Shown here in pieces: positions 54,822 to 64,000 of a DNA stretch of 64,000 bases (positions within the stretch are counted from its first letter, which is position 1; the number at the start of each line of letters is the position of its first letter). The stretch is taken from assembly GCF_954871325.1 (NCBI RefSeq), contig NC_088777.1:33705366-33769365 (forward strand), given 5' to 3'. The DNA comes from Gordionus sp. m RMFG-2023 (lineage: Eukaryota > Nematomorpha > Gordioida > Chordodea > Parachordodidae). Position numbers and translations under genes: made by a program. The notes beneath the pieces were generated by a model, which did not search any database, had not been told where the DNA came from, and was given only the letters and a program-made list of their open reading frames with translations.

Positions 54822-55620
54822 CAGATGAGCCTATAACTTAAGTTAACTATGCAACTTTAGGATGCCAAAGTAAAACCTTAAATATTCTTTTAATTTATCT
54901 TTACAAAATTTTACAACCTATGCAAGTATTGGATGTCAAAGTAATACATTAAATATATCTTATTTACAAAATATCACAAATTATTCATGTATCATTAATA
55001 TTTTATAAAGCTACCATTAAAAAAAAATATTTACTCAATAAAATACCTCAGAAAACAATTACTCAAGAAGCTTATTAGTGAAAATAATTATAAATGTAAA
55101 ATACAATATGATACATAATATTTTCATTATATCAATTATATTACAATATTCAAAATGAATTTTTATTTATTTCATTTTTAAATATTTATATTTCAAGATT
55201 TGTTTTTTTTTAAAAATGCAACAGATAAGCCTATAACTTAAGTTAACTATGCAACTGTAGGATGCCAAAGTAAAACCTTAAATATTCTTTTAATTTATCT
55301 TTACAAAATTTTACAACTTATGCAAGTATTGGATGTCAAAGTAATACATTAAATATATCTTATTTACAAAATATTACAAATTATTCATATTAACATTAAT
55401 ATTTTATAAAACTACCATTAAAAAAATTACATTTATTCAAATACCTACAGTCAAAACAATTATTACTCAAGAAGCTGCTATTAGTGAAAATAATTATAAA
55501 TGTAAAATACAATATGATACATAATATTTTCATTATATATCAATTATATTACAATATTCAAAAATAATTTTCTTATTTAATTTATTTTTAAATAGATCAA
55601 TCGTCATTTAAATTTCAAGA
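54822..55620. repeat. 400-bp tandem duplication
   Basis: The segment starting CAGATGAGCCTATAACTTAA at 54822 repeats at 55222 as CAGATAAGCCTATAACTTAA and stays alignable to about 55600. The two copies differ by scattered substitutions and small length changes. No coding potential. Confidence 0.9.
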
Positions 55621-55629
55621 ATTTTTTTT

Positions 55630-56290
55630 TTATAAAATCATAATATAATTATAACCTTGATCATAGTACAAAAAAGTATAAGAATCATTTATTTTTATTT
55701 CATGGATAATAAATAATGATGCCAACATTAATCATTAAGCATTATAAAAAATAAATTGTTAGAATTGTTGCAATGAACACAATTTCAATCTATATCTTCC
55801 TCTATAACTTAATTTCTAGAGTTATCTCCAATAATACTAGGTAAGATTTGTTATTTCTTATAATAATATTAGGGCAGACCTGATTTTGTCATGATTCTCT
55901 AATAAGTGGTTTGCCCAGGCTTTCCCGGAATCTCTTATTACGAATTCATGTGTTTTTTTTGTATGTATACTAGGAATAACCCGTAGACTAATTGATAAAT
56001 CAGAGATTTCCCCTTCATTAATTAGAAATTTAATATCTCCGGGCTTGGAAAATTTTTTCAAAATTATAATGGGTTGCACTGGGCTTAAAAAAATATTCCT
56101 CAAAATTAATATTGGCTTGGTTTTCAAAATTATTAGAAATTGAGCTGGGCTTGATAAAATTTTTTTAAAATTATTAAGGTCTTGGTTGCTCGGAAATTTT
56201 TTCCAAATATTGAGGGCCTAGCTTGGGATATTTTAATGTTGAATTTTAGTCTTGTGTACAGTAATATTTTTATAAAGAAATATATTTTGA
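55630..56290. repeat. Duplicated segment, left copy
   Basis: Shares ordered blocks with 56580-57560: GATCATAGTACAAAAAAGTAT, TTTATTTCATGGATAATAAA, GTTAGAATTGTTGCA, CCCGTAGACTAATTG and the CAAGCCC-type repeat in opposite orientation (56035-56230). The copies are diverged and lie side by side. Confidence 0.75.
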
Positions 56291-56579
56291 TTCAAAAATT
56301 AGTTTTCAGTAATCTACAAAATGTAGACAATTTTTTTAAAAAATTAGCTTAAATTTATATATCAAGAAAAACAAATTTCTTAAAAAATATACAAATAAAT
56401 TGCATATAAGTTTCATTAGTATTGAATGACATTTTTGTAATTTAAATAGATAGTATTTTTTTTTACTTAACATAAATATATAGACAGCCCTTATTAAATT
56501 CTTTGATAAATAATTTCAGAAATGCAACACATACACTAAATTTATCTGAAAAACAACAATAACCCAATATAATAAACAA

Positions 56580-57598
56580 CAATTTTTAGATATAATTTTA
56601 ATTGATCATAGTACAAATAAGTATAAAAATCATTTAATCATTTATTTTTATTTCATGGATAAAAAATAATGATGCTAATCATTAAGCATTATAAAATATA
56701 CATTTTGTTAGAATTGTTGCAGTGGACATAATTTCAATCCATATTTTTCTCCATAACATAATTTTTGGGGTTATCTTACCCTTTCCTTATTACGGAATTC
56801 ACGTGCATATATAACTAGGCAGTGGCGTAGCTACGGGGGTGGTTTTCGGGTTTGGACCCCTCCCAGAGCAAAAATTTATTTTTAGATTATACGTTCAAAA
56901 GACTTATAAGTGGTGACTTTATATCAAATAAATACCAATAATATTTTTATTTTTCTGGTTTTGATGTTTGTGGAAGGATTTTATATTAATATTAAAATTA
57001 TTCTGGATAGTATTATTATAAAGATTGAGAATAATCCAATAAATTATAAAACAAATTATTGATGCATTTAAAAAAATATATTTACTATATATTATCGAAG
57101 ATATGGTTATGATTTGTATGATAAACCCAGCCGAACGCCCCCCAGATTTTTATATGTTTGGACCCCCTCTAAGGAAAATTCCTAGCTACGCCACTGTAAC
57201 TAGGAGTTAACCCGTAGACTAATTGGTAAATCGGAGATTTCCCCTTCATGTGATGATTAATTAATTAGAAATTTAAATATCTCTGGGATTGAGAAAAAAT
57301 TTTCAAAATTATTATGGGTTGGGATGGGCTTGGAAAATATTCCTTAATTAATATCTTGCACCTAACTTGGGAATATCTTTTACAAATTATTATGGGCCAG
57401 GCTAGGAAAAACATTTCAAAATTATTATGTGTTGAGGTGAGCTTGTTTAAATTTTTTAAAATTATAAGGTCTTGGACGCTTGAAAATTTTTTCCAAATGC
57501 TTGGACCTGGCTTGAAATTTTTTAATGTTAAATGTTAGTCTTATATAATCTAATATTTTTACAAAGAATTTTGATATGGGGTAAAAGTTTATTAAAAT
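56580..57598. repeat. Duplicated segment, right copy, with insertions
   Basis: Second copy of 55630-56290, enlarged by the CAGTGG MITE at 56820-57196. It ends at the left LTR of the gypsy element. The remaining tail of the unit (ATATATTTTGATTCAAAAA) continues on the far side of that element at 60343. Confidence 0.7.
56820..57196. mobile_element. CAGTGGCGTAGCTA hAT-type MITE, copy 3
   Basis: Ends CAGTGGCGTAGCTACGGGGG and CTAGCTACGCCACTG with an exact 8-bp duplication TAACTAGG (56812-56819, 57197-57204). 377 bp, same orientation as copy 1, shorter by an internal deletion near its right end. Confidence 0.93.
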
Positions 57599-57964
57599 TG
57601 TTAAATAATAGTGATTATACCTTTCGGTCAAAATTTTATATTAACATTTTTTTATATATCATTTTAATGTGACATTTTTTTTATTCACTTTGTATTTAAA
57701 TTTAATCTGTGAAAATTTTATATTAACATTTTTTTATATCATTTTAACGTTACATTTTTTTAAATATCAATTTGTATTTCACACAATTAGTTATTTTTTT
57801 TATTGTTAAAAAAAAGATATATAAATAAAAATTATTTTTAGTGAAAGGAGGAATTAAAAAATAAAAATGCAATTCTTAAAAAATAAAAATGTAATTTATA
57901 TAAAAATATTAATATATACATCATGATATTATTACTTAATAGAAGATTCTATACAATTCTTACA
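57599..57964 (+). repeat. Ty3/gypsy fossil, left LTR
   Basis: 366 bp, contains two copies of an inner block AAAATTTTATATTAACATTT. Matches 59997-60339. Confidence 0.85.
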
Positions 57965-58326
57965 TGGAGGCCAAATTATGTCCGAACTTCGCGATGGATG
58001 CTTTGAACAATTACACATATATGACTGAATTCGTCAAGCTGGATTTCTCTAAATTCAGTAGCGATGACAGCGCCTATATAGGGAAATTGCAGAATTTCTT
58101 TGACACCAGCAAGATTTCCAACGGAGAAAAGGCTGCGTTGTTTCTCCGAAGTCTTCCAGATGACGAATTCAATATGATTGGAGCAATTTGCACGGAGGCA
58201 GACTTCCAGGAACCAATCGCCCTGCTTGGAAAATTCAAGCTACAACATTTATCGAAGACTGAGAACGCCAAACTGTCATTATTTTATGCTGTCACTCAAG
58301 GCAAGGAGGAGACGTTCTCGGCTTGA
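57964..58326 (+). mobile_element. gag-like region of the Ty3/gypsy fossil
   Basis: Reads AYIGKLQNFFDTSKISNGEK and then AALFLRSLPDDEFNMIGAIC, the helical pattern of Ty3/gypsy gag (YxxxLxxFFxxxxIxxxEKxxxFLxxLxxxxF). Structural protein of virus-like particles; a fossil here. Confidence 0.75.
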
Positions 58327-59283
58327 GGCACACGCATAGCATGACTCAATAAAGAATGCAAATTCAATGGAATTCAGCGCATTATTGAGAAAGTGAGAGT
58401 TGCTTCGAATACCAAAGATGTCAGGAAAGCGGTCAGGAGCTCTATGACTATAGAAGATATTTACAATCTAGGTCTAGAGGAAGACACCACGGAGCCAAGT
58501 GACATCAAGGGCGTGATGAAAGTTAAAGCCATTCATTTGACTGAATCACCTTGAATACAATAGGTTAATCAAATGGGCAGAGTCAAAAATAGTTATGTAA
58601 TAACAAAACCCATTCAGGACTCTCACGCACATGGTAAATCTCTTATCAAGCAACCCCAGTTCATCAATGACAATAGCCCCGGACAGCATTTTGATGAACC
58701 TTACGATGTGCGCTGCGACTATTGCCGCGGCAAATGATTTGATGAACGTTACAAGATACGCTACGACAACGGCCTAGACAAACGATTCGATGGAAGGCAC
58801 AACAACTTCCACGACAATCGTTTTGATCAAAGCTACGATAATTATCACTATAACCGCAACCGTTTTAATAATCACAACGATAACTACTACGACGATCGAT
58901 ACAACAATAGCGCGTACAACGTCCATGGCAATCGCCACGACTATCATAGTGACCATCATCAAAGCCCTGATCGACGGGTTGACTGCTATAGAGGTGATAA
59001 CCGAACCAACTATTCCCGTCGTGGTCAGCACAGGCACAATCCTCAAATGGCTTTCCGATATATTCGTCAAGGCCCAACCAGTACCAAAATGACAATAATA
59101 CTTACAACAGATCTTCTGATTACAAAGATCGTGATAGTCAATTGAATACGAACCATGCTATGAACATCGAAGTAATCGATGATGACGACGACCTAAACAC
59201 AGATCTTAAAGAATATAATTTGCAGAATTTGGAAGTGTACAATCTGGGGGTTAACGATACGATATGACGCATAAAACGTAACT

Positions 59284-59697
59284 GTGTGCATCAACAACAT
59301 ACCCACGCTGATGCAAGTTGATACCGGTACGAGGTACACTATACTTCCGAAGCTGACAGCTAAGACTGTAGGCATAACCACGATACGTAAGATGAATATG
59401 AAACTCACTGGTTATGACGGCAGGGCCATCAAGATATTAGGTCTTGCCAATGTGAACGTTAAGTATGAAGGTAACTCACAAACGCTGGAGGCCATAGTGA
59501 TGGATAGTGACAAGATCCCCCTGCTAGGGCGTATGTGGCTCCACGCTTTCAACAACCTTTTAAAAACGTTCTTAGTAGGTAATGTGGAGAATGATCTCGA
59601 GAAGGTAATCTCGACAACAAAAAAAGACCTAGAATCCCTACACACTCAAAATGGTCAGACAAGAGAAGGTTCACTTGAAGCCCGATGCTTTGTATAA
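59284..59697 (+). mobile_element. Protease region of the Ty3/gypsy fossil
   Basis: Contains MQVDTGTRYTILPK, with the DTG of retroviral-type aspartic proteases, and IKILGLANVNVKYEG, IVMDSDKIPLLGRMWL, matching the flap and carboxy-terminal strand that precede reverse transcriptase in Ty3/gypsy pol. Confidence 0.8.
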
Positions 59698-59996
59698 TAT
59701 CTTATCAAGGAGAGTTCCGTGTGCCAAGATTGATGCGATGACTCAGAAATTGGATGGCTGGCTGAAGGACAACATAAACCTTGCTCGAGAGAAATCTAGA
59801 TGCCCGATGCCATGCACAAATGATCTGATCGCAAAGTTAGCTAAGGGCTGCCTTTACTTTACCAAGCCATCGATCGGTTTGAAAAAAAAACTGCACCATG
59901 AACATGGGTGGCGTATTGCGTGGCGATCATGAGCGTTAATGGTGTTCCACTCAACTTATCCAAGAAAATCGTAAGCCGAATTTCTTGGAGGTGGAA

Positions 59997-60339
59997 TGTT
60001 AAATAATAGTGATTATACCTTTCGGTCAAAATTTTATATTAACATTTTTTTTATATATCATTTTAATGTGACATATTTTTTATTCACTTTGTATTTAAAT
60101 TTAATCGGTGAAAATTTTATATTAACATTTTTTTTATATCATTTTAACGTTACATTTTTCTAATATCAATTTGTATTTCACACAATTAGTTATTTTTTTT
60201 ATTGTTAAAAAAAGATATATAAAGAAAAATTGTTTTTAGTGAAAGGAGGAATAAAAAAATAAAAATGTAATTTATATAAAAATAAAATATATACATCATG
60301 ATATTATTACTTAATGGAAGATTATATACAATTCTTACA
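59997..60339 (+). repeat. Ty3/gypsy fossil, right LTR
   Basis: 343 bp, matches 57599-57964 with small length differences. Confidence 0.85.
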
Positions 60340-61325
60340 TAAATATATTTTGATTCAAAAAATAGGTTTCACTCTTAATCCTAATGTGTTGGACTTGACC
60401 TGAATGAGGGGGGGGGGGTTAAAAAGAATATAAATTGGATATGATTTTTAAATAAAAGGTAACATCTATCGTAAAAAACGAATAAAATTCTCATTATAAT
60501 AATTCAACACTTAATTTCTAACAAAGAGAATCTCAATTTTATTTAGATTTTTTGAATAATAAAAATTGATTGACATTCGTTTGATATTCGAATGCATAAC
60601 TTATAAAATTGTCATATGATATTAAATAAAATTAAATAAAAAATCTACAAATTTACATTATAACATTATTTAAATGACATTTGATATTATATAAAGTTAT
60701 ATATATATATAATGTAAAAATACACAACCAACATTTATAAAATTTACACTACCTCATCAAATGTTTTGAAGTAAAGCTTATCTTTTTCTAAGACAAGGCC
60801 ATTCAGGATGCAATTTATGCTTCGTACTTGTGTAAGCCAAATTAATAATGCTGCTTATGTTTTCTGAAAGCTTATTTTTTAAGTTTTTGGAGGTTTATTT
60901 GTAAGTCATTGTGATAATTTCGATTCTATTCTATAAATTAACTTTTCTAAAAACAATAGTAGCATAGAATAATAATTATGTGATGTGATAATTAAGCGCC
61001 TAGCCCTATTATGTTGTAGACAAAATTATAGTTACAAGAGAGCAACGCTTGTTCTCTCAAATAAAAACCCATCAGATTGGGTATTTAGAATTTAAGGGAT
61101 TGATATAAATTCAAAATAATTTTTTATATATTTAGTGCTAATCTCAAATATTACCTCTCCTCAATTATCAGATATAGATAGCGTTGTTAACATATAAATG
61201 GGAATTTAAAATTTTTCGCACTTAACTGATATTTCTCAATTATCCTATATGCATTTAAAAACATATTTTAACATTATGCCATTGTAGATTTTAACAAAAT
61301 AGTGGCTTTTTTTCTCATTAAAATA
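60340..61325. other. AT-rich spacer with two interspersed repeats
   Basis: 60365-60510 is the plus-strand copy of the G-tract repeat at 48715-48850 (G run 60408-60418). 60560-60730 matches 45080-45240. At 61180-61370 blocks CGCACTTAACTGATATTTCT and AGCACTTAAGCGATATGCAA, with the end TTTTGACTGTA, suggest a small mariner-type element that overlaps the end of the gypsy remnant. No host gene seen. Confidence 0.45.
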
Positions 61326-62860
61326 TTAGCACTTAAGCGATATGCAATTAAGCCGTTTTGACTGTATACCAAACAAACTTATAATTTTCATTAATTCATT
61401 AATAGATGATTCTGTTGTTATGTTCTTCATTTTCTTTATTATTGGGAACTTTCTGAAGGCATCATCTAACACCATCCTATCATTTTCTTCAAATTGCGCA
61501 TAATTTAAGTGTTCACGTTTAAAAATTCTTGTTATTATTGCCCAAGGATTTTGTATATTATGAGGACTGTCAGCCCATTTATTGCAATAATCACAATTTT
61601 TCGCCATTACTTATATTTTAACTAGGTATGATTTAATTATCACCGTAAATAATCTTTTGCCAATAATTTAGTTTTAGCAGCTCCTAAATGTCCTTTATGC
61701 AATTCTCGTAACATTTACTTTCTCATCTTTTTCTATATTAATTCACCCTTCCCAATATATCATCAATCTTTATCATCAGCCGTTTCTTTTATTGTCCTTT
61801 TAAAATTTATCGGATGTCCCATAATTTATTACCAACTACTGCAAAATCTACATTTTGTATCACATCTTCTATATTTGTCAGGTGTCAAAGGGACATGGTA
61901 AATGTGATGTTTCCCAGCTCTATGAGTTATTGTAAAATCGTGTGCTCCCATTGCTAAATTTCACTTTTGTAACCTTATGGACAAAAAGTGTTGTCTTTAA
62001 AATCTTTGGCAAATACACGAGTGGCTTATGATCTGCTGTAATTATATTAAATTTTGATCCAATGAGATATTCCTTAAATTTTTTCATTGCATAAATTATT
62101 AATAAGGCTTTTATTTCAATGTTTGTATAATATGTTTCTGATTTTAAACATATCTAGGAAAATAATTCCAGGGAAAAACACTCCGTTTTTTAAGATATTA
62201 AAAATTATAAAATTAATAAAATAGAAGAAATAATTCCCTATAAAAGTATTCATGAAATAAAAATCCTAAAATAAAATATTTTTTTTATTTAGAAAATCAG
62301 AATTATTTTCTAAGAATTATTATTGGGAATTTTTTTTCCGGGGAATTATTTTTCGCTTACCGATTTTAACTAAGTTCTTATAGCAATAGCAATTGGTTTT
62401 TCCTTTCCATCTCCTTCAATATGAAATAGAACAGAACCTAAACCCTTTTTCGAAGCAGGTAAATCTGGGTCATACATATTTAACATCGGTGGAGAATTTA
62501 TTAACTTTTTAAAATCATCTAAGGTTTTCTGATGTGTACTTTCCCATAACTATTTATCTTTGTTATCTATACATAAATGATCTACTATGTCGGCAAAATT
62601 GTATAAGTATTTGTAATAATATCTAGCCATGCTCAAAAATGTTTCTAATTCTTCTTTTGTTTTAGGTTCTGACATGTTTGTAATAGCTATTATTTTATCT
62701 CCATTAGGATGAATACCATTTGTATCAATGTCATGTCCCAAAAAAAAACGAATTTCATTTTTGAAAAATATGCTTGCAAACCAATTATCCTCTGCGTCCC
62801 TGCATTGTGCAGCTTGAATATATCGACAAGCAGTTATCATGTTATACAAGTTGTTATGAT
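61326..62860 (-). mobile_element. Ty3/gypsy pol fossil
   Basis: Minus-strand remains of a Ty3/gypsy pol in the expected order. A reverse-transcriptase end and connection region (62550-62849: FFLGHDIDTNGIHPNGDKI, TKEELETFLSMARYYYKYL) is followed by an RNase H region (about 62020-62500: LLIIYAMKKFKEYLIGSKFN) and an integrase region (61326-61607: ITTESSINELMKIISLFGIQ). Related in type to the fragment at 29490-30010. It is broken, and a probable small insertion with near-palindromic ends lies at about 62157-62360 (AATAATTCCAGGG and TCCGGGGAATTATT). Confidence 0.8.
62157..62360. mobile_element. Possible 200-bp insertion in the gypsy fossil
   Basis: AAAATAATTCCAGGGAAAAA on the left is the approximate inverted match of TTTTTTTTCCGGGGAATTAT on the right. 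The AT-rich interior repeats AGAAATAATTCCC-like words. It lies between two recognisable pol regions. No target duplication was confirmed. Confidence 0.45.
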
Positions 62861-62954
62861 AGAAATGTACTCTTTATTTTTATTTATGAATGTGTCATAC
62901 AACGTGCCCAAATTTTAACTACGATTAGATATTTATGCGGAATGGTAGATCTGC

Positions 62955-63240
62955 CACTATATAGTTTATAAACGAAACACAGGAGATAAAATCTAAACTT
63001 TATTTTCAAATATAATATCACTAAAATTTATAAAAAATCACAGCGTTCATACAATACATTATATTTGAATAATAACTAAACTAAAAATATAAAAATAAAT
63101 AATATAAAAAATATAAAATAATATTATTTTAAATGAAATATGAATTATATAATTCTTTTGAATAATAATGTAGAAATAAAATATAAAAAATAATAAGTTC
63201 TTAAATAAAATCAACCTAGCCCTAGTTTCATTTGAATAAA
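62955..63240. repeat. Interspersed repeat shared with 28548-29010
   Basis: Same block order as 28548-29010 (TATAGTTTATAAACGAAACA, AATATCACTAAAATTTATAA, TATTTGAATAATAACTAAA). It is placed just beyond the 5' side of the minus-strand pol fossil, the position of a 5' LTR. Ends not resolved. Confidence 0.4.
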
Positions 63241-63333
63241 ATCGGTATAACCGCAAAATTTATTTACAGACGAGAGAAATTATATCATACACAAATAACA
63301 GCATATGATAGACACAATGTCATATAGATTCTA

Positions 63334-63564
63334 ATGATCTTTTTAAAAATTTCGCATAATTCAATCTTAGTACAGTTAACTTTTAATCGGTTACCGTTAT
63401 ATATATTAAAAGTCAACCTTTCTAATAATCATAAAAAAGAAAAAAAGAGAGAATTATACGATCGAATATTACGGGTTAATCATGCAGGAGAACTAGGAGC
63501 AGATAGAATATATGCTGGTCAGTTGTGCATCCTGGGTGATTCTTCAGTTGGGTACATCATAAAA
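63334..63564 (+). CDS. COQ7: COQ7 exon 1
   Basis: 77 codons from ATG to the donor in AAA|GTATCC: targeting leader, then [20 protein letters not shown] (first di-iron ligand region). Phase 0. Confidence 0.93.
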
Positions 63565-64000
63565 GTATCCTAATTTTATTTATCAAATAATTTATTTTTA
63601 TAAGCATATGTGGGAACAGGAAAAAGAACATTTAGCCACATTTGAAAATCTGATTGCTAAATACAATACAAGACCATCACTCTTAGTTCCCTTCTGGAAT
63701 GTTGCAGGCTATGCATTAGGTTAAGGTTTATAGTTAGTGTATTTGTTATATTATTTTTAAGGCATGGGTAGTGCAATATTAGGAAAGAAAACTGCAATGG
63801 CTTGTACAGTAGCAGTGGAGTCAGTCATTTCACAACATTATAACAAGTTGACACAAATATATATTAAATTCTGTCTCATTTCCCACTTAATATATAATGC
63901 TTTATAAAAATTTGTAAGCAAACTGAGGCTCTTTGTGGCAGGCAATGAAATTTTTACCAATTCAATAGGCCAGCAGCAAATTATATTAAATTATTTTTTT
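63334..64000 (+). CDS. COQ7: COQ7, 5-demethoxyubiquinone hydroxylase (5' part)
   Basis: Mitochondrial di-iron enzyme (CLK-1/CAT5 family) that hydroxylates demethoxyubiquinone, the next-to-last step of ubiquinone synthesis, in the inner-membrane CoQ complex. Exons: 63334-63564, 63605-63719, 63762-63846 and a probable fourth from 63919, running off the window. Introns are 40, 42 and about 72 bp with GT-AG borders. The leader [20 protein letters not shown] is basic and amphipathic, as expected for mitochondrial import. Then come [20 protein letters not shown] with iron ligand Glu53, WEQEKEHL with Glu83 and His86, and [18 protein letters not shown] with Glu135. The final ExxH ligand pair lies beyond the edge. 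ATG 63334 is the first in frame. All visible ligands are intact, so the gene looks functional. Confidence 0.94.
63605..63719 (+). CDS. COQ7: COQ7 exon 2
   Basis: Reads [20 protein letters not shown], then [16 protein letters not shown], including the ExxH ligand pair and the RPxxLxPxWNVxGYALG hallmark. Ends in phase 1. Confidence 0.94.
63762..63846 (+). CDS. COQ7: COQ7 exon 3
   Basis: Reads [20 protein letters not shown] and VISQHYN, equivalent to [20 protein letters not shown] in mammals. Ends in phase 2. Confidence 0.93.
63919..64000 (+). CDS. COQ7: COQ7 probable exon 4, incomplete
   Basis: With acceptor GTAAG before 63919 the join gives [17 protein letters not shown], where NNKLR parallels NNQIR of other COQ7 proteins; the following residues match poorly. 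The frame stays open to the window edge. Confidence 0.45.

Larger units (their letters stand above)
57599..60339 (+). mobile_element. Short Ty3/gypsy LTR retrotransposon fossil
   Basis: Direct repeats 57599-57964 and 59997-60339 start TGTTAAATAATAGTG and end ATTCTTACA. TGGAGGCC follows the left LTR where a primer-binding site is expected, and GGAGGTGGAA precedes the right one as a polypurine tract. Parts present between them are a gag-like region (57964-58326), a low-complexity Asn/Tyr/Arg/His-rich stretch (about 58740-59050), an aspartic-protease region with VDTG (from about 59300) and a short start of reverse transcriptase (about 59650-59930). The element is broken and, at 2.7 kb, too short to carry a complete pol. 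Flanks AAAAT and TAAAT may be a worn 5-bp duplication. LTR differences suggest moderate age. Confidence 0.85.

Noticed and set aside
58774-59092. Thr/Ile-rich frames on both strands in the gypsy fossil
   Set aside because: They are off-frame readings of the low-complexity Asn/Tyr/Arg-rich tract of the element.
62709-62971. Two plus-strand open frames over the gypsy pol fossil
   Set aside because: They are antisense shadows of the minus-strand pol remnant.
1-64000. tRNA and rRNA genes
   Set aside because: No cloverleaf with A and B boxes and no rRNA-like block was found when reading both strands. A covariance-model scan would settle this.
1-64000. Polinton or other capsid-bearing DNA virus copy
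   Set aside because: No polymerase B, capsid, ATPase or protease block of that kind was seen. The long inverted repeats here are explained by satellite arms or TIR transposons.

Overview
This is 64 kb of very AT-rich eukaryotic, almost certainly animal, nuclear DNA. Three host genes can be read, all with introns: a Cys-loop ligand-gated ion channel (plus strand, 5138-12397, amino-terminal part not found), translation initiation factor eIF3G (minus strand, 14494-19924, complete in 9 exons, 304 codons) and the ubiquinone-biosynthesis hydroxylase COQ7 (plus strand, from 63334, running off the right edge). Many introns are tiny (40-53 bp), while others have grown to 0.6-2.8 kb. The ion channel, very short introns, strong AT bias and RTE/hAT/pogo/MULE content suggest an AT-rich invertebrate. 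I cannot name the species; a derived parasitic lineage such as a myxozoan is only a guess.

Most of the rest is layered transposable elements. Region 1: a hAT relic (600-1431) and several small terminal-inverted-repeat elements surround and interrupt the ion-channel gene; one of its introns holds a 2.2-kb inverted repeat. Region 2: eIF3G, with a diverged inverted repeat in its largest intron. Region 3 (20.2-27.5 kb): a MULE relic with a SWIM zinc finger, then a full-length but decayed RTE-like LINE, each carrying a small hAT-type insertion with a perfect 8-bp target duplication. Region 4 (28.5-31.9 kb): a Ty3/gypsy fossil fragment and a 1.5-kb inverted-repeat element.

Region 5 (32232-42103) is the most remarkable object: a 9.9-kb foldback element bounded by hAT-like ends and an 8-bp target duplication. 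Its long inverted arms consist of a 13-bp minisatellite followed by arrays of a 119-bp satellite (about 27 copies left, 8 right). Between the arms lies a three-exon BED-finger hAT transposase gene, cut off where it meets the right-hand array. The left array is itself split by a 2062-bp pogo element whose catalytic core is replaced by an 82-bp minisatellite.

Region 6: a second hAT (42209-44366), AT-rich spacer, then a third hAT (47412-54519) carrying a small hAT-type insertion, a purine tract and a 3.5-kb LTR element without visible genes. Region 7 (54.8-60.3 kb): a 400-bp tandem duplication, a roughly 0.7-kb duplicated segment and a short Ty3/gypsy element with both LTRs. Region 8: further Ty3/gypsy fossil remains before COQ7.

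The insertion order is partly readable. The CAGTGGCGTAGCTA elements sit inside the LINE, the third hAT and a duplicated segment, so they are among the youngest layers. The host genes are unrelated to one another and show no sign of joint function.
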